The position numbers and the translations under genes were made by a program. Positions 16,529 to 25,064 of a stretch of 64,000 nt of DNA are shown piece after piece. Origin of the DNA: Crateriforma spongiae (GTDB lineage: Bacteria; Planctomycetota; Planctomycetia; Pirellulales; Pirellulaceae); NCBI RefSeq assembly GCF_012290005.1, contig NZ_JAAXMS010000003.1:310001-374000 (forward strand), in the 5' to 3' direction. The number at the start of each line of letters is the position of its first letter. The first letter of the stretch is position 1. The notes under the pieces were generated by a model. That model was not told the origin of the DNA and ran no database searches. It was given only the letters and a program-made list of their open reading frames with translations.

Positions 16529-18070
16529 TCACTTGCCCTCGGCCGCCCATTTTTTCATCAATGCGATGTTGGATTCGATGACCCGCATGTGAGCTTTGTC
16601 GCCGTCAGGCTTGCGAAACTTTCGCAAGTATTCCTCCATATCACTGTCGTACATCGCGGCCGATTCCATCTGGCGTCCCTGGTCGCCGGTGTCTTCCATC
16701 CAACGATCCAGACGCGACCGCATTTCGGCCAGCTTGTCCTGATAGCCCGGCACATCGGCCAAGTTGTTGATTTCGTACGGGTCGGCCGCCAAATCGTACA
16801 ACTCCTCCGCCGGTCGGGTCGGGCGAAAAATCAGTTCTTGGATCGCGTCAAGCTTTCCTGCGTCGTGCCATTGCCGCAGTGCAATCAGAATCGCCTTGGC
16901 GTCTTTGTAGGCACAAGGCTGTAGGTGCGGCCGCTGAGGGAGGAAGTTGCGGATGTACTTGAAGTCTGCGGTGCGTACCGACCGGATGTGATCGACCGTT
17001 TCGTCGCAGCGATCACGCGCCGCAAAGACCGCGTCACGCGGTTGATAATCGTCGGCCAAGATGTCCTGGGCTTGCATCCAAGTCGGGACTTCGATCCCCG
17101 CGGCACCCAAGGACAACGCCGCAATGTCGATGTGTTCGACGACGTCATTACGCACGGTTCCCGGTTGGATACCCGGGCCGCTGATCACCAGGGGAACATG
17201 AATCCCTTCGTCGTACAGGAATTGTTTTCCACGTGCATGGCTGATGCCGTGATCGGTCATGAACAAGACCAGAGTGTTTTCGCGGATGCCCTCGTCTTCC
17301 AATCGCTGTAGCACTTCGCCCACCATGTGATCGGTCATGCGGACCGAGTCCAAATAGGCGGCCCAGTCAGTGACCAGGTCAGGATGTTGCGGGTAATAAG
17401 GTGGCAGTTGAACGACATCTTCGCTGGTACGGCTGCCCAGTGTCTTTTCCGCTTGCTCATGAATCCGGCTCCATCCGCTGGCGTCTTTGCCACGCATCTT
17501 TCCGCCCTTCGTTTGGATCTGGGCAAAGAAGGGTTGGCCCGGTTTTCGTTCGGACCAATCCGTGCCGTCATAGACCGATGCGTCCCACTGGAAGTTGTAG
17601 TCCGTTTTGCCCAGACGTTTGCCGCGATTGGGCCAACCGCTGATCGTCGTGTAATAGCCGGCATCCTGGAACATCTTCGGCACCAATTGGATCGAGGCGG
17701 GCAATTCAATTTTGCGTTCGCCGCGTCCGCTGCGATGGTGGTGGGCGCCGATGCTGGTTTGGTACATCCCCGTGATGAACGCCGATCGGCAAGTGCTGCA
17801 GACCGGGGCCGTCACGAAGGCGCGATTGAACTGAACACCGCCAGCGGCCAAGGCGTCCACGTTGGGAGTTTCGATCGCCGTTTCGCCATAGCACGAAAAG
17901 TTGGCTGACATGTCATCGGGAATGATCCACACGATGTTAGGCCGAGTGGGGCTGGGCCTTGTGGGATTGGACTGTGTGGAGGCCGTGGCCTCATTGTCGG
18001 CGATCGCCGGTCCAGCGATCAAACAGCAAGTGATCCAGCCGATTAGGGACAGTGCAGGGTTTCGGGTCAT
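16529..18070 (-). CDS. Secreted sulfatase-like protein with unusual CSTCR site
   Basis: ATG 18070 starts a signal peptide (MTRNPALSLIGWITCCLIAG); ATG 18133 or 18136 in frame would add about 21 residues. NIVWIIPDDMSANFSCYGE gives the Asp pair. The activation site reads VCSTCRSAFITGMYQTSIGAHHH: Cys91 and Arg95 are kept, but the usual Pro and Ser are Thr and Cys. FMTDHGISHARGKQFLYDEGIHVPLVISGPG and YDLAADPYEINNLAD are typical of heparan N-sulfatase-like members (S1_8/S1_16-like). It is probably exported and acts on a sulfated sugar, if Cys91 is converted to formylglycine. It follows the GH110-like gene on the same strand and is closed by a terminator. Confidence 0.88.
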   Translation of the reverse strand: MTRNPALSLIGWITCCLIAGPAIADNEATASTQSNPTRPSPTRPNIVWIIPDDMSANFSCYGETAIETPNVDALAAGGVQFNRAFVTAPVCSTCRSAFITGMYQTSIGAHHHRSGRGERKIELPASIQLVPKMFQDAGYYTTISGWPNRGKRLGKTDYNFQWDASVYDGTDWSERKPGQPFFAQIQTKGGKMRGKDASGWSRIHEQAEKTLGSRTSEDVVQLPPYYPQHPDLVTDWAAYLDSVRMTDHMVGEVLQRLEDEGIRENTLVLFMTDHGISHARGKQFLYDEGIHVPLVISGPGIQPGTVRNDVVEHIDIAALSLGAAGIEVPTWMQAQDILADDYQPRDAVFAARDRCDETVDHIRSVRTADFKYIRNFLPQRPHLQPCAYKDAKAILIALRQWHDAGKLDAIQELIFRPTRPAEELYDLAADPYEINNLADVPGYQDKLAEMRSRLDRWMEDTGDQGRQMESAAMYDSDMEEYLRKFRKPDGDKAHMRVIESNIALMKKWAAEGK

Positions 18071-18170
18071 TTTCGCTAAGGTGGGTATCGTTGTGGGGAA
18101 AGACGAGGCGGGGAATCTGCCAAACGGGTTCATCATGACTTGGTCGATGAAGGTTTGCCGTTGCAACGTG

Positions 18171-19985
18171 TTACGGTCGATCCAGGCCCGAGTTGGGGCC
18201 GACTGATACGGACGAGCAATCGTCGGATGTCTGCACCACCAGCGTACAATCAAATCCAACGGCGTCGTTGTCTCGGATCGTGACATCGTCGCAGTATTCT
18301 AAATCGACCGCCGGGAAATCGGTGACGGCCGGATAGTCTTTGCTGATTTCCAATCGGTTGCCCGAGATGGTCAGGCCGGTGACCGATTGTGCTCGGACCA
18401 GGTGCCCGCTGAAGGACCGGATTGTGTTGTCAGTGAAACGAATGTTTCGGTGGAAATGGCCTTCGCCCATATGCTGGGTTTCATTCAACAGCGGTGATGC
18501 CAGCAACGGATAAACCGCTCCGCCTTCAAAGCCGACATTGTCAAAGGTGTTTCCGGTGATCGTGATGTTTTGCACGCCACCGGATTCATACCACTTGTTG
18601 TTGTCGCCTTCGATCAAGATGCCATGCATCTGGCTGGCAATGACGTTGTCTTGAAGCAACACTTTGCCTTTCGTGGTGATCAAAGCACCGCGTGCGCGGT
18701 TTTCGCGGATGGTGTTGTTCTTCATCACCAGATCGGGATACCAAGTCAGGTTTTCCATCGACAACGGTCCTTCGGGCATCCGGTCGGGAACCTCGGCAAG
18801 GGTGACCAACAAACGCCGCTCGTTCAGAATCCGCGTCTTGGTGACTTCGGTTTCAAAGAACGGCAGGACGGTGGTTCGCGACAACAACGCGATTCGGTCC
18901 CCCGGCTTCGAAAAGACCAGTCCCCATTGCTGGAAGTGGCTGATTTCACACAGGAATTGGCGATCACCCAAGTATTCGACCACTTTGACATAGGCACCGT
19001 GAACGTTGATTCCGTCGTCCAACATGTGTTCGAACAAACAGTTTTGTAAGCGGATCGTTCCGCGACATCCGATGAAGTGCGTTGCGTCGGCGCGGGTGGA
19101 CACGATCCGCTCTTGATTGGATGTCACGACCAACCCGTCCAGTTCCACGTCGTCACATCGTTCGGCGATGACGCCCATGCCACCGGCCGCATGAATGGTC
19201 ACGTTCTGAATACGTGTTTGGTTGGCTTGGTCCAGATGGATGGCCGGGCAGAGACGACTGGTCGGATGGGTGCCGTAGCTGATCAGAACGCTGCCGACCG
19301 GCGGAGGCGATTTGCGAACGCGACCGGAAATCTTCACCGCGTTTTCGCCGGCGTGTGATGCCGTGTAAGGGGCGGAAAAGTTGATCGAATAGTCGCGTGT
19401 GTTGAAGATCGGTGCGTTGGTTTTGGGATCGAAGACGATGTTGGATCCCATCCGGTCTTGCCAGTCATACTTTTCCGACAGCAGATTACCGTTCTTGATG
19501 GTGTGCGGATAACGTTTCGGATCAACTTCGACGACGAAGCTGCCGTCGTCTGGGTTGCTGGCGATGACGGGCAATTCGTCATGAAACGATCGCTGCCAAT
19601 CGATCGTAAAATTCTTCAGCGTGATGTCGGTGCACTGGGCCAACACAAACGGGCTGATTCGACCGTGGAACATGAACACGGACCCGCCCCCATCGATGGT
19701 CACGTTTTGGTGACCGAACAACGGAAATGCGATGCGTTTCAAACTGTTGTCATGATTGGACACCGCGCGATGTCGTTCGACCGCATTTTCCGGATAAAAG
19801 TCATACTGTCCCGCCGCGAAGCGCAGCGTCACGGCATCCCGGTCCGCCAAACTTTCGATCAACCGGTTGACGGCAAATGTGCAATCAGTGCCCGGTCGGA
19901 TTCCGTGGTCGGCGACATCGATCGTCTGATCGGCAAAAACGGTACTGACGGTCAACGCCAGCATTGTGGTCGCGATGCAACGCAT
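18171..19985 (-). CDS. GH110-like alpha-1,3-galactosidase (right-handed beta-helix), secreted
   Basis: ATG 19985 begins a signal peptide (MRCIATTMLALTVSTVFA). The ~604-residue protein is a parallel beta-helix. VERHRAVSNHDNSLKRIAFPLFGHQNVTIDGGGSVFMFHGRISPFVLAQCTDITLKNFTIDWQ strongly recalls GH110 enzymes, which release alpha-1,3-linked galactose from blood-group B antigens and, in marine bacteria, from carrageenan-derived sugars. Later helix turns include NVTIHAAGGMGVIAERCDDVELDG, MLDDGINVHG and NITITGNTFDN. The family call rests on remembered motif similarity; another pectin-lyase-fold enzyme is possible. The sulfatase 100 bp downstream probably shares its transcript. Confidence 0.78.
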   Translation of the reverse strand: MRCIATTMLALTVSTVFADQTIDVADHGIRPGTDCTFAVNRLIESLADRDAVTLRFAAGQYDFYPENAVERHRAVSNHDNSLKRIAFPLFGHQNVTIDGGGSVFMFHGRISPFVLAQCTDITLKNFTIDWQRSFHDELPVIASNPDDGSFVVEVDPKRYPHTIKNGNLLSEKYDWQDRMGSNIVFDPKTNAPIFNTRDYSINFSAPYTASHAGENAVKISGRVRKSPPPVGSVLISYGTHPTSRLCPAIHLDQANQTRIQNVTIHAAGGMGVIAERCDDVELDGLVVTSNQERIVSTRADATHFIGCRGTIRLQNCLFEHMLDDGINVHGAYVKVVEYLGDRQFLCEISHFQQWGLVFSKPGDRIALLSRTTVLPFFETEVTKTRILNERRLLVTLAEVPDRMPEGPLSMENLTWYPDLVMKNNTIRENRARGALITTKGKVLLQDNVIASQMHGILIEGDNNKWYESGGVQNITITGNTFDNVGFEGGAVYPLLASPLLNETQHMGEGHFHRNIRFTDNTIRSFSGHLVRAQSVTGLTISGNRLEISKDYPAVTDFPAVDLEYCDDVTIRDNDAVGFDCTLVVQTSDDCSSVSVGPNSGLDRP

Positions 19986-20215
19986 GAAAGGATCTGTGGG
20001 GAAGTGGCGGGAATCAGTCTGGTCCGGCTGCACCCTATGCCATCAAACGCCATAAGCCTTCAGGAATCGTGTGCTAGCCCAACGTCATTCTAGCCCGCAT
20101 GGCCGGGGGCATCGTCGGCGACCGCACCCCACCCTGACAATCCGGACGGATCCCGAGGTGGCGTCATGTCGCAGCCAATCGCCGGTGATTGGCGTTTTTG
20201 AATGCGACGCGATTG
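19986..20215. other. Gene-free stretch with a hairpin upstream of the GH110-like gene
   Basis: These 230 bp hold the upstream region of the GH110-like gene and the end of the 168-residue gene's transcript. GCCAATC (20174-20180) and GATTGGC (20187-20193) form a 7-bp stem with a six-base loop, followed on the plus strand by GTTTTT (20194-20199). In the minus direction the stem lies 22 bases past the stop codon at 20216 but lacks a T-run, so it could act as a weak or bidirectional terminator. No other structure or small gene was recognised. Confidence 0.5.
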
Positions 20216-20722
20216 TTAGTTCTCGTAACGGACCAGATACCATCCGCGTGTCATCGGCAAAAAACGCTGCAGCAAATGGGAATCGCCCAGGCCACCGGTG
20301 AAGCTGGTGGGATGGCGCTTGTGCGGATGCCATTCGATCCAGTCGCCTTCGTCCGGGCCGGCAAGCCGCAACCGCAGACCGCCGTGACGGTCCCGTTCGA
20401 TCGTGTTGATCGTTACGGCGGGTGATTCAAACTTGACGGGCGTCAGCAAAACTAAGGTGCGGGGACGTCCGATGGGGTAGGCCATGAACGGACCGGTCTG
20501 GTGCAGTTCGCCGTCCATCAGGGGCCAAGCTTGCCGAAGCGGTTGTGCGAGGGTTTCCAGGCGATCAAGAAGACTGATCATCCGAAACCGCTTGCTTTGC
20601 CAAGCGATCGGATCGTGGCCGGTTGCCAGCGAACAAAGGCCGGCCGCCATCATCGTCGTCAACATCAAGCGGCCGATGCCGAGACGGAAACGCCGTTTCT
20701 GTCCGAACACCCGACCTGACAT
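20216..20722 (-). CDS. Hypothetical membrane-anchored or exported protein
   Basis: 168 residues, family not recognised. A basic start (MSGRVFGQKRRFRLGIGR) leads into a hydrophobic segment (LMLTTMMAAGLCSLATG), so it is probably exported or anchored in the membrane. The rest is soluble, rich in His, Arg and Trp (LRLAGPDEGDWIEWHPHKRHPTSFTGGLGDSHLLQRFLPMTRGWYLVRYEN). Its ATG shares one base with the TGA of the upstream toroid protein gene (TGATG), which implies translational coupling and a joint role with that secreted protein. Confidence 0.7.
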   Translation of the reverse strand: MSGRVFGQKRRFRLGIGRLMLTTMMAAGLCSLATGHDPIAWQSKRFRMISLLDRLETLAQPLRQAWPLMDGELHQTGPFMAYPIGRPRTLVLLTPVKFESPAVTINTIERDRHGGLRLRLAGPDEGDWIEWHPHKRHPTSFTGGLGDSHLLQRFLPMTRGWYLVRYEN

Positions 20723-21951
20723 CAGTCTTCGCCCGGAACATCGCAGTAGGACAAGGCCATCAGTGCAAAAGCCGTCGCCAGGTTTTTGTCATTTTCAAAC
20801 CACTGGCCGTTTTCGTTGCTCCAAGATCCGTCGTCGTTTTGGCGTTCGGCCAACTCGGCAATCAGATCGGCTTTCCAGTGATGCGTGTGACCATCGGCAT
20901 CGGTGACGACTTGCAGGCCCGTTGCGTTCAAGGCGGCCGCGAACGTGTGGTAGTAATAAAACAGGCCGGCCGATCCCATGCCGGGATTCCGATCGACGCC
21001 ATAGTTCATTTCGATCCAACGCACGGCGGCTTTGACACGCGGGTCGTTTTTCTGCAAGCCCGCATAGATCATGCTTTTCAAACCCGTGTAGGTCATCGAT
21101 CCATAGCTTCGTAAACCACCATTGGCCGTGGTGCGTTCGTCGGATCGGCCGCTGCGACCCTGAGGTGTGCCTGATTCGGGCGTGGCGTCCGGAATGACAT
21201 AGTAGAAACCGCCGTCGTCCACCTTGTCCGCGTATGCGGTGTCGTTGTGTGGTGAATCTAGGTTTTGGCAGCGGGATATGAATTTCAATGCGGCTTGGAT
21301 GGCGGGGTCACCGGTGGGCGTTTCGACGCTGCGAAGCGCCTCGATCAGGTAACCCGTGTTGGACAGATCGGGCCGTTCATCACCGCTGTAGCTGGCGCCG
21401 CCGAAGGAAGGGTCGGACGGGTCCTTGCGCTCATTACCGTAATGCAAATCGGTGACAAAGCGTTTGGCGTCCTGCAAGATCTGGTCATAGCGTCCGTCGG
21501 CGTTGGCTTGCGCGAAGCAAACCATGGCGACGCAGGTTTCATAGTTCTTCAGCCGACCGCTGCCGTAGATCCCGCCATCCTTTTGAACAAATGATTCCAA
21601 GGCTTTTAAGCCCGACGCGACCATTGGATCATCGATCGGACGTCCGTTACGAAGCGCCGACGTGATCGCCAGCGCGGTGATCCCAGGACCGACGCGATCG
21701 GAAAATGTGCCGGTGTCCGATTGCCCTTTTTCCTCCAGGAAACTCAGCCCCGCTTGAGTGATCTTGTCCCGCTGTGCGGAAACGGATCGCCATTCGACCG
21801 AACCGTTGCCTACTTTGGAGGGCGAATCGGCGAAAGCCGGGACCGCTGTCATCGCGACCAGTCCCAAGGTGACAAAGAACCGCCGGTGGTGGCGAAAATT
21901 CCGCCGGCCCCGAAAGGTGGATGGCGACGTGGCGACTGACGGTGAATCCAT
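20722..21951 (-). CDS. Secreted toroid protein, prenyltransferase/squalene-cyclase-like repeats
   Basis: ATG 21951 has an AGGAA ribosome site and starts about 409 residues with a signal peptide (FVTLGLVAMTAVPAFA). Repeated helical units such as AGLSFLEEKGQSDTGTFSD, GLKALESFVQKDGGIYGSG, YETCVAMVCFAQANAD, TGYLIEALRSV, YGSMTYTGLKSMIYAGL and LAERQNDDGSWSNENGQWFENDKNLATAFALMAL have the alpha-alpha toroid pattern of squalene-hopene cyclases and prenyltransferase beta subunits. The catalytic DXDD signature of cyclases is not seen, and the protein is exported, so hopanoid synthesis is unlikely. Such Planctomycete proteins are usually annotated 'prenyltransferase/squalene oxidase repeat'; their function is unknown. 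It is coupled to the small gene downstream. Confidence 0.82.
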   Translation of the reverse strand: MDSPSVATSPSTFRGRRNFRHHRRFFVTLGLVAMTAVPAFADSPSKVGNGSVEWRSVSAQRDKITQAGLSFLEEKGQSDTGTFSDRVGPGITALAITSALRNGRPIDDPMVASGLKALESFVQKDGGIYGSGRLKNYETCVAMVCFAQANADGRYDQILQDAKRFVTDLHYGNERKDPSDPSFGGASYSGDERPDLSNTGYLIEALRSVETPTGDPAIQAALKFISRCQNLDSPHNDTAYADKVDDGGFYYVIPDATPESGTPQGRSGRSDERTTANGGLRSYGSMTYTGLKSMIYAGLQKNDPRVKAAVRWIEMNYGVDRNPGMGSAGLFYYYHTFAAALNATGLQVVTDADGHTHHWKADLIAELAERQNDDGSWSNENGQWFENDKNLATAFALMALSYCDVPGED

Positions 21952-22128
21952 GGCGGCGATGCTTTCCTGCGATGCGGTAACGGAACGCCGCACAGAAACA
22001 CGGACGGCGAGTGTTCGCACGCGGTTCCGACCAGACGCTCGTGTGATCGTCCCGCGCGTTTCCGAGCCTTTGTGGGCGGCTGTACACCGGATCGGCAAAG
22101 CAAGCAGCGTGCCGGGCAGAGGTCTTGG

Positions 22129-23799
22129 TCAGCGTTGTCGCGGTTGAGCGACCAAGTCCGCCGATCCGCTGGCCCAATCGTCGGTGCCGTCGACTCGGAC
22201 GCGGCAGATCAACATCCCGTCGATGGAATCCGGCAATTCGAACGTGTGCCGATTCACGGCGCCGGCATCGGCATCCGCATCGGCCGATGCGATCGACCAG
22301 TGTCCCGGTTCGACTTCGCGGACCCAGCCGGCATCGATCCACTGATCGTCGGGTTGATAGCCCACGGGAAAACCGACATCGATTTGTGATTGTCCGTCGA
22401 TGGGGCTGGACCATTCGATCTGCAAGGGTTGGCCGTCCAAGTGTCCGCTGACGACACGAATCGGCACCGTCTTGGGCGGATTCAATTTCAGGGTCGGGTC
22501 CCCCAGCAAGTTGTACAAACGCATGTGCTCATGTCGTTCGTCGATCAACTTCGTCCCGCTGGGGCTGACCACCGCGGCCAAGGTATCGATCAGTTTCCGC
22601 GTGGTCGTGCGATCGTCCTGTTCATCGTCGGCATGCATTGCGTTAAGCGTGCCCAACCAGGCGTCGCCCAGACGTGGCACCCGGCGATCATAGATCCCAT
22701 CGATCAACCCGACCGCGGCGGTGCAGTTGCCATAGGGCATTGTGACCCGGCTGCCGGCGATCATCGCGATCGGACCGAACGGTTGCATCATCATCGACTC
22801 AGCCAAACACGGCTGGGATGCATCAAAGGCCCCGGTGTAACACGCCAGCATCAGACCGATGCTGCTGCGTTCTTGGGATCCGGCCAGACGCGACACCGAA
22901 ACGTTGTCCAGCACCGCGATGCCGTCCTCGGTGGCCGGAACGCGGTCCAGTTGGTCGATCCAACCGTGGCCGGCATAGACCCAAAACCGAGAACCACGTT
23001 GGTACCGCCGGATCACCGCGTCGCGAAAGCTGGCGCCTGGCGGATAAAAGCGATGCCCGGGGCTGCCATAAGCGATCGACGTCCGCGTGTCCCCCGGCAG
23101 CACGCCGGTAACGATCGCTCGCGTGACTTGTTCGATCGCGGCGTCGGCGATCATCCCGAATCCGCCAATGCCGGCGGTCAATTCGATGCGTTGTCGCCAA
23201 GGCCCGAAATCGCGACTGCGTTCGTAGGCTTTCAATCGATTGACAAAGGATTGCACCTGAGCCGGGCTGGTGACAGGGATGCGCCCCACTGCCCGCCTTG
23301 GAGTTTGGTCCGGTCCGGCCAGTCCATAGGGCAAGTCCGTGGCGATCGTCGGTGTCGAACCCCAGTTCCGGGTCACCGTGGTTTCGCGGTAATGCGTGGG
23401 GATTTGTCGTGCCGGGTCACAAGCGGTACCGATCACCGGTGCGTCACCCAGCAACACAACGTATCGCGTGTTAGTGTCGCTGGCTTGGTTGATTGTCTGG
23501 GACAATGATTCGGCCGTCCGTTGTGACGGGATCACCGTGATCTGCAGCGATTCGGCCGTGCGGTGTTCGATCCATTTGCGTGCGGCGGTTTGAAAGGCAT
23601 CGGGACACACCAAAACGACATCGCCCGCCGACGCGGTGCCAGCGACTGATATCAGCAAAAAGCCCAGCCAGGACGCGTGCCATCGCCATGGTGATTTCAC
23701 GTTCGCCGGGCGGCCTGACTGCGGCGATGATCCTGGCTGCACCATGGTCGCCCCACGCCGGTCGGTGGTGGATTTGGTCGGTTTGACTGATTCCGTCAT
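22129..23799 (-). CDS. C25 (gingipain-like) cysteine peptidase, secreted
   Basis: Start uncertain: ATG 23799 is used; GTG 23814 and ATG 23745 are alternatives. A hydrophobic export segment (ASWLGFLLISVAGTASAG) precedes a caspase/gingipain-like fold: RYVVLLGDAPVIG, DLPYGLAGPD, AVGRIPVTSPAQVQSFVNRLKAYE. The catalytic pair is likely His in VYAGHGWID and Cys in GLMLACYTGAFD, positioned as in family C25. The C-terminal ~100 residues (PIRVVSGHLDGQPLQIEWSSPIDGQSQIDVG) look like a beta-sandwich. It probably cleaves proteins outside the cytoplasm. The toroid protein gene follows 177 bp downstream on the same strand. It is divergent from pdxA. Confidence 0.82.
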   Translation of the reverse strand: MTESVKPTKSTTDRRGATMVQPGSSPQSGRPANVKSPWRWHASWLGFLLISVAGTASAGDVVLVCPDAFQTAARKWIEHRTAESLQITVIPSQRTAESLSQTINQASDTNTRYVVLLGDAPVIGTACDPARQIPTHYRETTVTRNWGSTPTIATDLPYGLAGPDQTPRRAVGRIPVTSPAQVQSFVNRLKAYERSRDFGPWRQRIELTAGIGGFGMIADAAIEQVTRAIVTGVLPGDTRTSIAYGSPGHRFYPPGASFRDAVIRRYQRGSRFWVYAGHGWIDQLDRVPATEDGIAVLDNVSVSRLAGSQERSSIGLMLACYTGAFDASQPCLAESMMMQPFGPIAMIAGSRVTMPYGNCTAAVGLIDGIYDRRVPRLGDAWLGTLNAMHADDEQDDRTTTRKLIDTLAAVVSPSGTKLIDERHEHMRLYNLLGDPTLKLNPPKTVPIRVVSGHLDGQPLQIEWSSPIDGQSQIDVGFPVGYQPDDQWIDAGWVREVEPGHWSIASADADADAGAVNRHTFELPDSIDGMLICRVRVDGTDDWASGSADLVAQPRQR

Positions 23800-24003
23800 C
23801 GGGGCCTCATGCACTAGGCTTTGAATAGCGTGACGTTGCTGGGTGGCGGACAGGGGGGTTGGCTAACTGACGTTTTACGGAAGGGCGGCCAAACGCGTTC
23901 GCATGGCACGGGGCCATGGCCGGCGAATCGGACACCGTTTTTTCGTTCGGCCGGGTTTCAAAACACTGCGTTCTGCACGGACATTCGTATCCAAAAGGCT
24001 TCC

Positions 24004-25017
24004 ATGAGTACCGCCAGTCCCGCATCCCTAAAGCGAATCCCACGTTTGGCGGTGACCGTCGGCGACGTCGCGGGTGCCGGTCCCGAACTGGCGCTTCGCT
24101 GTACGATGCTGAGCGAAATCACGGATCGGTGTCAACCGATTCTTGTCGGTCCGGCCGACGTGATTCGGCGGATCGGTGGTCTTTTGGATTTGCCTGTCCC
24201 CGAAGTCGCCCATGATTGGGCGGACGTCGAAGCATCCGATCGTCCGATGATTTGGCCCGTCGGTGATCTGGACGCCGTCGCCGTTGTGCCGGGACGCCCT
24301 GACGCGGCGACGGGCGCGGCGTCGTTGGCATCGGTCCAGTGGGCGATTGATGCCGCGATCGATCACAGGGTTGCCGGTGTCGTGACCGGCCCCATTCAAA
24401 AGGAAGCGTGGCATCAAGCTGGTTGTCCGTTTCCCGGTCACACCGAACTGCTGGCCGATCGGACCGGTGTGACCGACTTTCGAATGATGTTGACCAGCCC
24501 CCAAATTTCTTGCGTGCTGGTGACGATTCACGAAGCCATCGCGGATGTACCGAAGCTGATCCGCACATCGTCGATCATTGAAGCGGCCCGGTTGGGGCAT
24601 GCCGCGGTGTCACGCCGTCTGGGGCGTCCCGCTCGCGTGACCGTTCTGGGATTGAATCCACACGCGGGCGAAGGCGGCTTGTTCAGCCACGGTGAAGAGG
24701 AACGTTTGATTCAGCCCGCCGTTGCCCAGCTTTCACGCGAAGGCATTCCTGTGACCGGCCCGTTGCCGCCGGACACGGCTTTCACACCGCGGCAGCGTGA
24801 CCAGACCGACGTGTATGTTTGCATGTACCACGATCAGGGTTTGATCCCCTTGAAGGCGCTCGCGTTTGACGAAGCCGTCAACGTCACTCTGGGATTGCCG
24901 ATCGTAAGAACCAGCGTGGATCACGGCACGGCGTTGGACTTGGCTTGGACCGGCCGAGCCAGCCATCACAGCATGCAGGCCGCGATCGAAATGGCGATCG
25001 ACTTGGCCGCCGACTAG
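24004..25017 (+). CDS. pdxA: 4-hydroxythreonine-4-phosphate dehydrogenase
   Basis: ATG 24004 (MSTASPASLKRIPRLAVTVGD) gives 337 residues, the usual PdxA length; the frame is open further upstream but that part is not PdxA-like. It oxidises 4-phosphohydroxy-L-threonine in the deoxyxylulose-5-phosphate-dependent route to pyridoxal phosphate, with NAD and a metal ion. Signatures are VTGPIQKEAWHQAGCPFPGHTELLADRTG (metal-binding His), LGLNPHAGEGGLFSHGEE, MYHDQGLIPLKALAFDEAVNVTLGLPIVRTSVDHGTALDLAWTG. The N-terminal loop reads GDVAGAGPE where most PdxA have GDPAGIGPE. It is a single gene, convergent with the degenerate HtrA-like gene. Confidence 0.95.
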   Translation: MSTASPASLKRIPRLAVTVGDVAGAGPELALRCTMLSEITDRCQPILVGPADVIRRIGGLLDLPVPEVAHDWADVEASDRPMIWPVGDLDAVAVVPGRPDAATGAASLASVQWAIDAAIDHRVAGVVTGPIQKEAWHQAGCPFPGHTELLADRTGVTDFRMMLTSPQISCVLVTIHEAIADVPKLIRTSSIIEAARLGHAAVSRRLGRPARVTVLGLNPHAGEGGLFSHGEEERLIQPAVAQLSREGIPVTGPLPPDTAFTPRQRDQTDVYVCMYHDQGLIPLKALAFDEAVNVTLGLPIVRTSVDHGTALDLAWTGRASHHSMQAAIEMAIDLAAD

Positions 25018-25064
25018 TTCCACCCGTCGACTGGACGTCCGGCATTCAGTGTACGACGCCCAGC

